Assembly: GCA_036897625.1 (NCBI GenBank)
Contig: JAYMTA010000980.1
Location: 1 to 22,637, forward strand
Direction: 5' to 3'
DNA from: Pelargonium cotyledonis
Taxonomy: Eukaryota > Streptophyta > Magnoliopsida > Geraniales > Geraniaceae
Length of the DNA: 22,637 bases
Shown: positions 1 through 12,300 of the stretch, piece after piece
Layout: every line of letters starts with the position of its first letter
Numbering within the stretch: position 1 is the stretch's first letter
Notes under the pieces: generated by a model
Database searches by the model: none
What the model was told of the DNA's origin: nothing
Seen by the model: the letters and a program-made list of their open reading frames with translations, nothing else
Position numbers and translations under genes: made by a program

Positions 1-1077
1 ACCATAAGTTACAAAAATTTTACTCAATAGCTAATAACAATAGCTAATAGCAATCACTATTACATATTAGAAGTATAGTGGAAGTGTATCTATTATATAA
101 AAGTTTCTCTCTCAATGGTTTCTTCACTTTTCCTTTGTAGGACATTTCATAACTTTATATACTAGTTATCAACTCCATGTTTTTTATATCTTTCCAATGT
201 GGGACATGAAATCTTTATATCACAATTTGTATCTTTTTTTTTTTTTTTTTGCTTACTTCTAAGAGAATAAGTTTTTAAATCCTAGTGAATAAAGAATAAA
301 ATAATTATTTGAACCTTCAATTAAATAAAAAATTATAAGAGTAATATTATGTTCATGTTACAACAAGAATTGGAACCAAAACTTACATATGAAGTGCAAG
401 AACCAATCATTGTCATGTATATAGTCAACATATATATATATAGACTTGACAATATAATGTATAATGTGATAAAACTTAAGATATTATACTATGAACTATA
501 CAAACCCACTGCATAGAACTTTGGGACAACAAAGAATTGCCTAAATTTGGGGTTTTCTGCGTAACAAAACAAGTACAATATACAATGAAACCATTATAAT
601 TTTAAAACATGATTTTAGTGTATAAATTCTTTTTGCCTTCAATTTTCATAGTGTAGTGCTGTGTAGAAATATTGTGACAGGAAGAAAAATAAAGTGAACA
701 AAAACTCAAGCAATATTGATCAATTTTGGAGAGAATATAACACACGAAATTATCACTAAATAAACCACAAATGAGCAGCTATAGCTAGAGAGTATTATAT
801 ATAGACAGTTAAAAGAGAGCTGGTGAGTGGTAACATATACATATATCATATCTGCATATTGTGTTGCTGCTTGATCCATGCTTTGTTGTACAATTGATTA
901 CAATAATATAAAGTAATATTATTGGAAAATAAGAACACTAGGTAAAAATTTATAAGAGTAATATTATTTTCATGGTTTTGAAAAAAAAAGGTTCAAATAG
1001 AATATAATAAATTATATAAGAGTAATATTATTTTCATTAGAAGTTCTTACTATTCGTTCATCGCACGAGATGCATAC
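1..1077. other. AT-rich intergenic DNA with dispersed short repeats
   Basis: No gene is visible here. The stretch is very AT-rich, with a T run near 233-250 and a short TA microsatellite near 430-442. A 23-bp sequence resembling TATAAGAGTAATATTATTTT occurs three times, at about 334, 951 and 1015. Two diverged related segments containing GTAGGACAT and GTGGGACAT lie near 139 and 201. Because the stretch ends at a primer-binding-site-like motif, part of it may be an old LTR, but I could not define LTR ends. Confidence 0.5.
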
Positions 1078-1330
1078 TGGTATCAAAATGTTAAGATGAG
1101 AGGAGAAACAAAAGATTCGAGAAGTTTGAACACATCGAATCAAAGAGTTGGAGACCAAACTTCACGTCTTATAAGATAAGTTAAAGATTTTGATGTGATA
1201 ATATGAATCCAACAAATCAACTATGAGGAAATGGAAGAAAAAATTTACATTATTGAAAAGGAAATTATGCAACTAAAGCGTGATCTTTAAGATATGGCGA
1301 AGATGGAAAACAATGTTATGAAGTAGGGAC
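1078..1330 (+). mobile_element. Relic of LTR-retrotransposon leader and gag start
   Basis: The motif TGGTATCAAAATG at 1078-1090 resembles the initiator tRNA-Met primer binding site (TGGTATCAGAGC) that follows the 5' LTR in many plant retrotransposons. About 140 bases downstream, at 1225-1326, a broken plus-strand frame reads YEEMEEKIYIIEKEIMQLK and continues through one stop to DMAKMENNVMK. This acidic/basic coiled coil resembles the N-terminal gag region of plant Ty3/gypsy elements. The rest of gag and all of pol are absent. The order (PBS then gag-like start) is what makes the call; either piece alone would be weak. Confidence 0.35.
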
Positions 1331-1794
1331 GGATCCATAATATCTATACATACTATAAAAATTGAACAAAAAAAATATTTATAATGCGTATTAGAACGCC
1401 ACGTCATCAATTTTTTTTAATTTTGTCACAAATTTTTATATAATTATAAAACTAATTCTAACGTATAAAAAAAATTAATCAATAGGGAAATGTAGTTATG
1501 CTAAAAAGTTTAATTTTAGAAATGTAAATATATATCATTATCACAATTATTTTGATGGGTATAATGTAAATCATTTGAGTGATATAAAATTATATAAGTT
1601 AAACTAATAAGGTGATGGCATCTCATTTAAAATCATTGATGCGGACGGGTCGCTCCGCTCCCACAAATTCACCTCATTGGTTGTGCTAAGTTGCAACTTT
1701 ATATCAGTCAATTGATATAACTTTGTATCAGTCAATTGATATACATTTTATCATATTTTGATTTATTATACAAAACTCTTAATTAATTATAGGG
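1331..1794. other. Intergenic AT-rich stretch
   Basis: No coding potential is visible. A CGCCACGTCATCA motif near 1396 recurs near 2203 inside the foldback element, and both sites are followed downstream by a GACGGGTC-like sequence. They may therefore be related repeat fragments. The stretch also contains a 24-bp tandem duplication, listed separately. Confidence 0.5.
1695..1742. repeat. 24-bp tandem duplication
   Basis: Two adjacent copies of a 24-bp unit (AACTTTrTATCAGTCAATTG followed by ATAT) occupy 1695-1718 and 1719-1742 and differ at one base. Each copy contains the palindrome TCAATTGA. No function can be assigned. Confidence 0.9.
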
Positions 1795-1796
1795 TT

Positions 1797-2605
1797 AAAG
1801 TTACCATTGATCCTCCAATTATACACTCATATCACAATTGATTCTCATACTAATTTTTAAATCATGAATGGTAATCAAACTATACACTCATATCACAACT
1901 GATCCTCAACTATTTTTTAAATCACGAATGATACTGCAACTACACATTCTCGTCACTGTTGCCCAAAAACACAATTTGTTTCATTCATTTTGTGAGAAAA
2001 TTGTTAGTTGTCATTAGTTTGAACAAATAAAAAAAACATGTGTTTTGTACGTGATTTCATCTTTTTTTGTGAACATTTTATATGTTTCAAACTAAGAAGA
2101 ATTTCATATAAAAAATAAACGTAAACTCCAAATTATTTGTGATGCTACCCCCAAAAAACAACAAGTTTGATGATAAATAAAAACATGACACGAGGCACCC
2201 GAGCGCCACGTCATCATCACATAAGGAGACGGGTCCACAAACTCACTCCTGGCCCATGACCATATCGAGTCATGCTTGGATCATAGCTCCATGTAATTGT
2301 CCAAAAAACCATGACAATGCGGGCTAATTCCCGACCTCAATCAAGGAATGAGACACGTGCCCGAGGAAGAAACGAATCAAGACCCGGCAAGGCCACTATG
2401 GTTTTCTCACAAAATGAATGTTTGTGTTTTGGGGCACCGATGAAAATAATGTATAGTTGGAGTATCATTCACGATTTTAAAAATAGTATGAGGATTAATT
2501 ATAATATGAGCGAATAGTTGGAGTACCATTTATGATTTTAAAAATAACATGAGAATCAATTATGATATAAGTGTATAGTTAGAGAATTGATATCACGTTC
2601 TTTCA
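1797..2605. mobile_element. Foldback / long-TIR non-autonomous element
   Basis: A left arm of about 200 bp (roughly 1797-2001) is repeated in inverted orientation at roughly 2395-2605, with many substitutions but clear collinearity. Both arms end inward with ACACAAnnnnTTTCATTCATT-like sequence and TTTTGTGAGAAAA. Each arm contains imperfect direct repeats of about 60 bp; on the left, TATACACTCATATCACAA-type units start near 1820, 1881 and 1941. The roughly 390-bp centre has no recognisable transposase. It does contain a short open frame (2311-2517) that I do not consider a gene. Long TIRs with internal subrepeats fit a foldback or Mutator-like non-autonomous element. I could not find a clean target-site duplication, so the exact ends are uncertain. 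Confidence 0.6.
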
Positions 2606-3002
2606 AAATGTACAAAGAAAGTCTCACAAAATCTACGAATTTGACAATTAAATTGTGAAACTATTGCCATAAGAACAAGATGAGTGATATTGTCATCTTT
2701 GCACATGGAAAAACAACGAAACCATGTGAACAATAGAATTTGTGACTTGCACATATGCCTTGGAATTCGAAAAAAGATGAATGATGTACATCTTTTGACT
2801 TAGTTAACTTCAACACATTAGAGTGTGTTGTCGTCTTATCAATGAATTAGAATAAAATAATTTAACACCATTGTGAATTTACGTGTGTGTGTAAATAATA
2901 AAAAATTATCATTCCAAACGAAAAAAGTTCAATTAGTTTAGGGTCAATTATGGATTTAGCGAAAATAATTTTATTTTAAATGAAAAGAAAAAATCCTTCA
3001 TC
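2606..3002. other. Intergenic DNA upstream of RPL5
   Basis: AT-rich and non-coding, with no repeat or open frame that I trust. It leads directly into the promoter of the ribosomal protein gene. Confidence 0.5.
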
Positions 3003-3202
3003 AAGCTCTAAATTACCAAGATACCACCGTGAGATCCAAAACCCTAGTGATCATTTTCCAATTAAATCACAGCCGTTGATCAAAGAGCCCTCTTAGTAAG
3101 TCTAGGGTTTATATCCCGAACTGCTCTCAATCTTTACTTGTCTGTTTGCTCATAGCCGTCTCTCCTTCTCTTCCTTCGTCTGTCGCAGATCGAGCTACAA
3201 CA
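3003..3202 (+). promoter_or_regulatory. RPL5 core promoter and leader: telo-boxes and pyrimidine tract
   Basis: A telo-box AAACCCTA lies at 3039-3046, and a second in inverted orientation (TAGGGTTT) at 3103-3110. Paired telo-boxes close to the start are characteristic of plant ribosomal-protein and other growth-related promoters. A pyrimidine-rich tract, about 3159-3186, precedes the start codon and is typical of plant ribosomal-protein leaders. No clear TATA box is visible, so the transcription start is inferred to fall between about 3050 and 3150. Confidence 0.65.
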
Positions 3203-6384
<3,182 letters not shown>

Positions 6385-6834
6385 ATATAGCATATGCTAG
6401 GATTTAGGTCAAACATTAGTTGGCGAGTTCGGGACATATTTATCTTTTCTTTTAATTTGCTTGTTGAGCATTTTTGCTTTTTGCAGTGTATTTCCCTTTT
6501 AGATGCTATCTAAATTTTGAATTTAAAGAGCGGATGACATGCAATTTCGGTTTTATCTTGCCGTTATTCCCTTGTACTCCCTTTATTTCCCGATTGTACC
6601 TCTGATTTATGTTTCAAAATGTGTTTGGATATTCTCTTGATTTTCGGTTATAAACTGTGTCAATGTAAGCATTGTCTAGCTCAAATATTTGGAGTTGAGA
6701 TTGACCAACTTTCATATTTTGGGTGGAAATGTGGCTTGTATGGTTTGGTCACTTGGTGGCTGATATGTGTAACAAATCTTGTAAAGGATATTGATGCTAC
6801 TTTATGATCCACTCAAGGGTCCACAGCCTTGGAA
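6385..6834 (+). other. RPL5 3' UTR and intergenic spacer
   Basis: T-rich sequence follows the RPL5 stop, consistent with a 3' UTR and polyadenylation region. I see no exact AATAAA, which is common in plants. The open frame at 6619-6807 matches no family I recognise and lies in the likely 3' flank, so I do not call it a gene. Confidence 0.5.
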
Positions 6835-6980
6835 CCTTATCTTTTGCCAACCAATGGTCTCTCATTACAGGTAACATCCAATGTCCCCAACACTATCCAC
6901 AAATAGTTGCAGTTTCTGTTTTCCAATACTTGTCATACTTAAGAAATGTACCTCATTTGAGCACATATGATATTTGAGTC
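6835..6980 (+). promoter_or_regulatory. Candidate promoter of the lumen-protein gene
   Basis: CCTTATC at 6835-6841 is the inverse of a GATAAGG I-box, a light-response motif common in photosynthesis gene promoters. A CCAAT motif follows at 6851-6855. Both sit 120-150 bases upstream of the start codon of a gene encoding a thylakoid-targeted protein, so the context fits. Short motifs of this kind also occur by chance. Confidence 0.35.
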
Positions 6981-7482
6981 ATGGTTCATCCCATAACCTC
7001 CACAACCTTAGTACCTGCAACTTCAGCTCTCATCTCAACAGGATCCAGGAACAACAACCTTGTTCCTTCTTCAGCAAATCAATTTCAACGAGTGTGGGCT
7101 CGAAATGGAGCTTCGGTTCAAACTACAGATAACAAACTCGTCAATCGCAGGTTCGTGCATATTTCATTACACATTAATGGTTTCTGATCTGAAAACTCGC
7201 GCGAATAGAAGAATATGACATGATGTTTATAATATGTGCAGGACTGCATTATTAGGCTTGGGTGGTGCATTGCTCGGGTTGAGTGTGAGTGGTGACCGGA
7301 GGGCCAATGCGGCCGGAAGAAGGCCTCCGCCGCCGCCCCCGAGGGAGAAGCAGGACCCGAATTTGAGTGGTGTTCAGGCAAGGGTCCTGGCCAGCAAGAA
7401 GAGGAAGGAAGCATTGAAAGAAACTGTGGCAAAGCTAAGAGAGAAAGGGAAGCCTGTTGAGGAGACAAAACCACCTCAGTAG
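6981..7482 (+). CDS. Small Tat-targeted thylakoid-lumen protein precursor
   Basis: Two exons (6981-7150 and 7242-7482) joined across a 91-bp GT-AG intron encode 136 aa. Residues 1-55 are Ser/Thr/Asn-rich and poor in acidic residues, like a chloroplast transit peptide. Arg56-Arg57 followed by a hydrophobic stretch (TALLGLGGALLGLSV) and ANA at 78-80 forms a twin-arginine thylakoid transfer signal with a lumenal cleavage site. The predicted mature protein is only about 56 aa. It has a six-proline run (85-90) and then a charged helix-prone segment (QARVLASKKRKEALKETVAK). It resembles a family of small conserved plant proteins that I recall being linked with photosystem I subunit N annotations, but it lacks an obvious match to canonical PsaN, so I give no symbol. 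Targeting is inferred from motifs; function is unknown. The codon interrupted by the intron is one of the twin arginines. Confidence 0.85.
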
Positions 7483-8027
7483 ATTTTGCTTCTATGTTGT
7501 GTTGTGTGCTTTTAAGGTTAGAGGTTGTCATTTCCATGTCTTTTCCTTGGGAATACATTTTTTTTAACAGATGTGTATCTCTGTCAAGTTGGGTTGCAAG
7601 GAGAAAGTAATGGTTCATTGACATTTGTAATTAATTTTTTCTCTTGAGATAAACTAGATGTTAAATAATGAAATGAGAATCTGTTTGTTCAAGCATGTTC
7701 ACTTAAATAATCTTGTCTTCAAAATGTTGAGCACTTCTCAAAGCAATATAGTCCTTGAATTGGCCTCTAGCATTGTTGTATGCATTTCTCATTACTTGAC
7801 CATTCATGTTAAAACTAACATATATATTCACGAGGAAAAATACATTCATCGTTTCAAAATAAGTGTCGTGTGTTAGGATTTCAACTTCATATATATATTG
7901 AGGCATGTAGATATATTGCACTGCACTGTTGATTGCATATTAATTATCAATTTATAAAATTTAAGTAACTATTTATAAAGACCTAATTGTGTATATGGCC
8001 CTAGTCATGTAAAATAAAATGTGAGGA
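7483..8027. other. 3' flank of lumen-protein gene and AT-rich spacer
   Basis: Likely 3' UTR sequence runs on from the stop codon, with AT-rich signals near 7660-7670. The remaining sequence shows no supportable gene. The opposing open frames at 7658-7876 and 7703-7921 look like chance frames in low-complexity DNA. Confidence 0.5.
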
Positions 8028-9075
8028 CTAAATTGTCCTCGAATACAAATCTGTTTTCTTTATCTTTCCACAAAAGCTCAACACCCTCAAAGAATTAAAC
8101 ATTTTATGTCTAAAAAAAATATGTTCTAAATTTATAATTTGATCTTTCATAATACACCACAAAATAGTTGTTAATTGTTCTTGGTCTAGTTTTTTCTCAC
8201 CAAGCTGATAAGCCCTTGCTTCAGTCGGACAACACAAACTCGTAGATGCTTTAAAGACAAACTTTCTACTTGTCCATAACTTGTAAGATGTTTTATTTTC
8301 AACTTTAGTGGAGACACTGTTAAATATGTATATATATACTGTAGTATTTAATGCATCCTCATAGAGAGTGATGTAAGGTTGTATGAGATATCATACGTCT
8401 TATCATATCATTGAGAGTTCTATTTTGCCTAGCTCTCAACGAATCTGTTCATGCTTAGACAACCCTATATGGTGTATTGAGGGACTATCACATATTCCTT
8501 TAAGAATTGAGCAAAAGACTCGCATGTTTTTCACCTAATCTGTTGTATTGTTTATAGTATTACCACTTTTGTAGTCTTTCCAAGTTGTTTTTCAACTTTT
8601 GCTTCAAATGACTTAAATACGTCTAATGCTTGCGATTTCTCATGTATTGAGTAAGTGTAGACATAACGAGAGAAATCATCAATGAACAAAATAAAATACA
8701 ATTGATCATTGCATGAAGCCTTAAGGAATGATTCACATATGTTGGTATGTAAAAAGTCTAGGACTTCCTAGCTCTCTCGGCTCCTATTTCTTTTCTTGTT
8801 TGTAGTTTTACTTTTAGTTAATATATACAAAACAAATATTACCATTTTAAGTGTACAGTTTCGAGTATTTCTTATGACATAAGTTTTGCACTTGATCCCT
8901 TTGGTTTCAACGATTCGGGACTCATAATATGTACCGGTCAAATCAATCAAATATAGCAAGTATAAATTGGCACTATTAGGTAATGTACCAATTCCAATAG
9001 ACATAAAATTAAAGTGAATATTAAATCTTTCATTTTGAAATGAACAATTGAATCCCTTTTGTCTAAAACACAAAC
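8028..9075 (-). pseudogene. Decayed Ty1/copia retrotransposon pol fragment (integrase)
   Basis: Read on the minus strand, this segment is a collinear but broken copia polyprotein. From 9075 downward it shows a pre-integrase-like region (FNIHFNFMSIGIGTLPNS, then LYLLYL) and a KKRNRSRES-type basic stretch. The integrase core follows with LHTNIC and FIDDFSRYVYTYS (FIDDFSR at 8667-8687), then FKSFEAKVEKQLG, FAQFLKEYVIVPQYT and RQNRTLNDMIRRMISH. It ends with CPTEARAYQLGEKKLDQ at about 8185-8237. Several stops and frameshifts interrupt it, for example in the integrase C-terminal part near 8440-8490. The zinc-binding HHCC segment looks deleted, and no reverse transcriptase or RNase H is present. It is an old, non-functional relic lying about 275 bp upstream of the HAD gene start. 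Confidence 0.85.
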
Positions 9076-9179
9076 ATAAATTGTATTTCGTCTAAACAAC
9101 GCTACAATAAAAGTATTTGAACGTTTGTAGACAAAGAAAAATTGTAATGAATTGATTTAGAGCCAATTGGACAATTAGT

Positions 9180-9348
9180 GACACTATGGGCCGGCCCATT
9201 TATCATCCTCGCCGTGAAAGTTAGTTGTTGGGCTGGCCCATTTATCATCCTCGCCATGAAAGTTAGTTGTTCTCAGCCACTGACAACGACGGCGAAGAAG
9301 AAGCTGCAGCATCAGAGTTGAGAGTAAAAACGGAGAAGAAAGAAGAAA
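9180..9348 (+). promoter_or_regulatory. HAD gene promoter and leader with four site II motifs
   Basis: The duplicated site II motifs sit about 75-165 bases before the start codon. They are followed by a purine-rich leader (about 9289-9348) containing several GAAGAA repeats. Site II elements in plants are bound by TCP factors and are frequent in growth, mitochondrial and ribosome-related genes. The regulatory role here is inferred from motif and position only. Confidence 0.5.
9188..9271. repeat. 42-bp tandem duplication carrying site II motifs
   Basis: Two adjacent 42-bp units (9188-9229 and 9230-9271) differ at only two bases. Each begins with a near-palindrome, GGGCCGGCCC or GGGCTGGCCC. With the preceding T this gives TGGGCC/TGGGCT on one strand and GGCCCA on the same unit. 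These match plant site II (TCP-binding) elements. Confidence 0.9.
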
Positions 9349-12300
9349 ATGGTGGGCGGAATCAGTGCGAGTAGCAGTGGCAGCTTCTATGTCGCGTCCA
9401 CTGAACCCCAGACCTTGAATGGCCTCAGACACCTTGCCGAAACGCGTCGTATCAAGGTTACCTCGATTGAATTTTTTCAATGATTTATTTCATTTTTTGT
9501 TTTTTGAATTGGTTCTGCAATTGCAATCTTTTGAATTAGGTCTGGTTTGGATTCCTTCTCGGATATCATTAAATATTCACTGTTTTCAAACAAAAAAGAA
9601 TGAGAAGCTTGACTTGATTCAATTGAACAGGAAACCAATTTACTTATGAATTTAATTTGAAATGATGCTAATTTTATACTTGGAGTAAGAAATGTAACAA
9701 ACTGAATGGATTTATATTCAATCCTAAACTCAATTTTTAGAATCTGAACATTGATCAAATACTAAACTCATTTTTTTTTATTGGTGTGGTTGTTTATACA
9801 GGGATGGTTGTTGGATCAATTTGGAGTGCTTCATGATGGAAAACAACCATATCCCGGTGCCATTTCGACATGTATGAGTTTTGTGGCATTTTCCCTGCAA
9901 GATTTTTCTTTTCGGATTATGCGGTGAAGTTGCTAAAAAAAATCTTTTGTTTTGTTTTGGTGGCAGTGGAAAAGTTAGCAACAAGTGGTGCAAAGATGGT
10001 GATAATAAGTAACTCTTCAAGGCGTGCAGCGACAACGATGGAGAAGATTAAGAACCTTGGATTCGATCCTTCCCTATTTGTGGGAGCAGTCACAAGTGGA
10101 GAATTAACGCATCAATATTTGCAAAGGTGTTTGACTATCATAATTTTTTTTTCTTTGGACTAAAAAAGAACATGATATATACTTTTTTTTTTTGGGTTGT
10201 GTAGTCAATGTTTGACTTTTATTTAGTGATTTATGAGAAGTTGGTCTAGTCCGCTCCTTGCAGTTGCCCATGTCATATTGTCATGGTGCCCAAATCGTAT
10301 TTTTTTCGTTTAGTCCCTCCGTCCCAATATGAATATCTGTGTGCACTTTCTCATGTATACCCCTATGTGCATTTAGTGTAACAAACTCAAGTGTTTTCTA
10401 ACTTATTTTTTATTTTTATTTTTGATATTATTGGAAATTCATGGCTAACTAACACCCCAATAATGAAAGAGAATACTCATTTGGGATAGAGGTAGTGTAA
10501 TCTTCTTTTTTCTCATTTGGCTCATCCCACTTTCTCTGCTATTTTCTTTAGTTCTTATTGGCCATACAATTGAACTGAAGCACTTACGTTGGGCAGTTTA
10601 ATGATCAGTCTTGCATATGTAAGTCTTAAGAGATTTCTTACATTTTGCTGATGATTTGCTTGGTGTCCTGCTTGTATTGAATGTGTGAATTTCTTGTTGT
10701 GTAACATCATCATGTAGTCACTGTCCTGTAATCTCTTTATTTATATCACTGGTACATGAAGTTAAAATATCATATGCTTCTGAATATTGGGTACACAAAA
10801 AAATCTTTTTGGAATTGTTATGTGATTGTTTTTCATTGAACTTATGTTGCGATGTTGTTTGGTGGGTTTTGCCATGAACAGAAGAGATGATGCTTGGTTT
10901 GCAGCGTTAGGGTCGTCCTGTATTCACATGACGTGGGGTGACCGAGGAGCGATATCTCTGGAGGTATGATAATTACGCCATTGTTTTGGAGGTCACTTCT
11001 CCAGATATGAAAAGATTAAGAGGAGAACAAAGTTAACGTGGAAGGAAATGATAAAGATATGGTAAGGCAAGACTTAATACCGACTATGGCACTAGATAGG
11101 ACAGAGCGGAAAAGGAGAAGGCATGGTTTAGGATTCGGCTTCATTGTTTTTGTTATTTGTAGTTTGTTTTAGCCAAATTACCGTGGTTGTTTTTGTCTGG
11201 GCTATGGATAATATTTGCAAGACAAACTTATTCTAGTATTTGAATACTAATACAATAACAACTAAAACACCTTCCATACAATGTTGGGGTCGGGGACATG
11301 AATCCTTTAGTTAAACTCTTTGGGTCCTTTGCTACTATTCTCCTCCTCCACCCCATCCTGTCTAATGCTATCTTCTTTGTTAAGCCATGTGTTATCATGT
11401 CTTTAAACTATTTGAATGTTAATTTGATTTGAATATCCACTAAACACTAAATGTTTCTATGGTGTACGACTGTACGTAGGGGCTAAGATTAAGTTGTAAA
11501 TCTGTGTTTGTGTTATTGCTTTAGGGCCTGGGCTTAAACGTTGTAACCAGTGTTGAGGAAGCAGACTTTATTTTGGCACATGGAACTGAAGCTCTGGGAC
11601 ATCCTTCTGGCGCTACTCATCCAATGGAGCTTGAGGATCTTGAGAAAATTTTGGAGCAGTGCGCAGCTAAAAAAATTCCTATGGTGGTAGCTAATCCAGA
11701 TTATGTTACTGTTGAGGCAAGAGCTTTGCGTGTGATGCCTGGTAATGATGTTTTGTTTAGTTATGTGATATTCTTGAGCTATTTATCTGACTTTTCTCAA
11801 GAACAACCTATTTTATAATGAGATATTCACTATGACTGTTAAAAAAACCTGCAAACCCGCCCACCAAACCACCCGTTTGGGACCCAACCACCCTGCCCGC
11901 TCTGGGCCACGGGCACACAGATTCCCACGGGTGGGTGACCCGCCCGTGCACTCCCCTAATATTCACTGCTCAGGTTAGCGATTAGAGTTCAGTACCTTAG
12001 ACTTTGAAGATAATGCATCATGCTTTTTGTGTGGGTTAATTTCTGTTGAAAGTTGCCTAAGAATTATTCCCGAGAAACTTATTCTCCACTGTTTTGTGAT
12101 TTTCATAAACATTTTATAGCTTCAATAAGAGGAAATATGACAACACTAGCCAAACCTTGTAAGGAAATATAGCAACATTAGCCAAACCTTCTAACCATCA
12201 AGGGATCACAGGAAGCTTTATCCACAAAGTTCTGTAAAAATCTTATACTTTAGAACTTCTGAAGCCAAAAATGGTTGAGATTTGGTAAGAGAGAATTACA

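Noticed and set aside
2311-2517. 68-codon plus-strand open frame
   Set aside because: It lies across the centre and right arm of the foldback element, has no homology I recognise, and runs into the inverted repeat.
6619-6807. 62-codon frame after RPL5
   Set aside because: It lies in the 3' flank and has no recognisable motif, conserved start context or splice partner.
7118-7624. 168-codon minus-strand open frame
   Set aside because: It is the antisense shadow of the Tat-signal lumen-protein gene, whose plus-strand exons, signal and splice sites are coherent.
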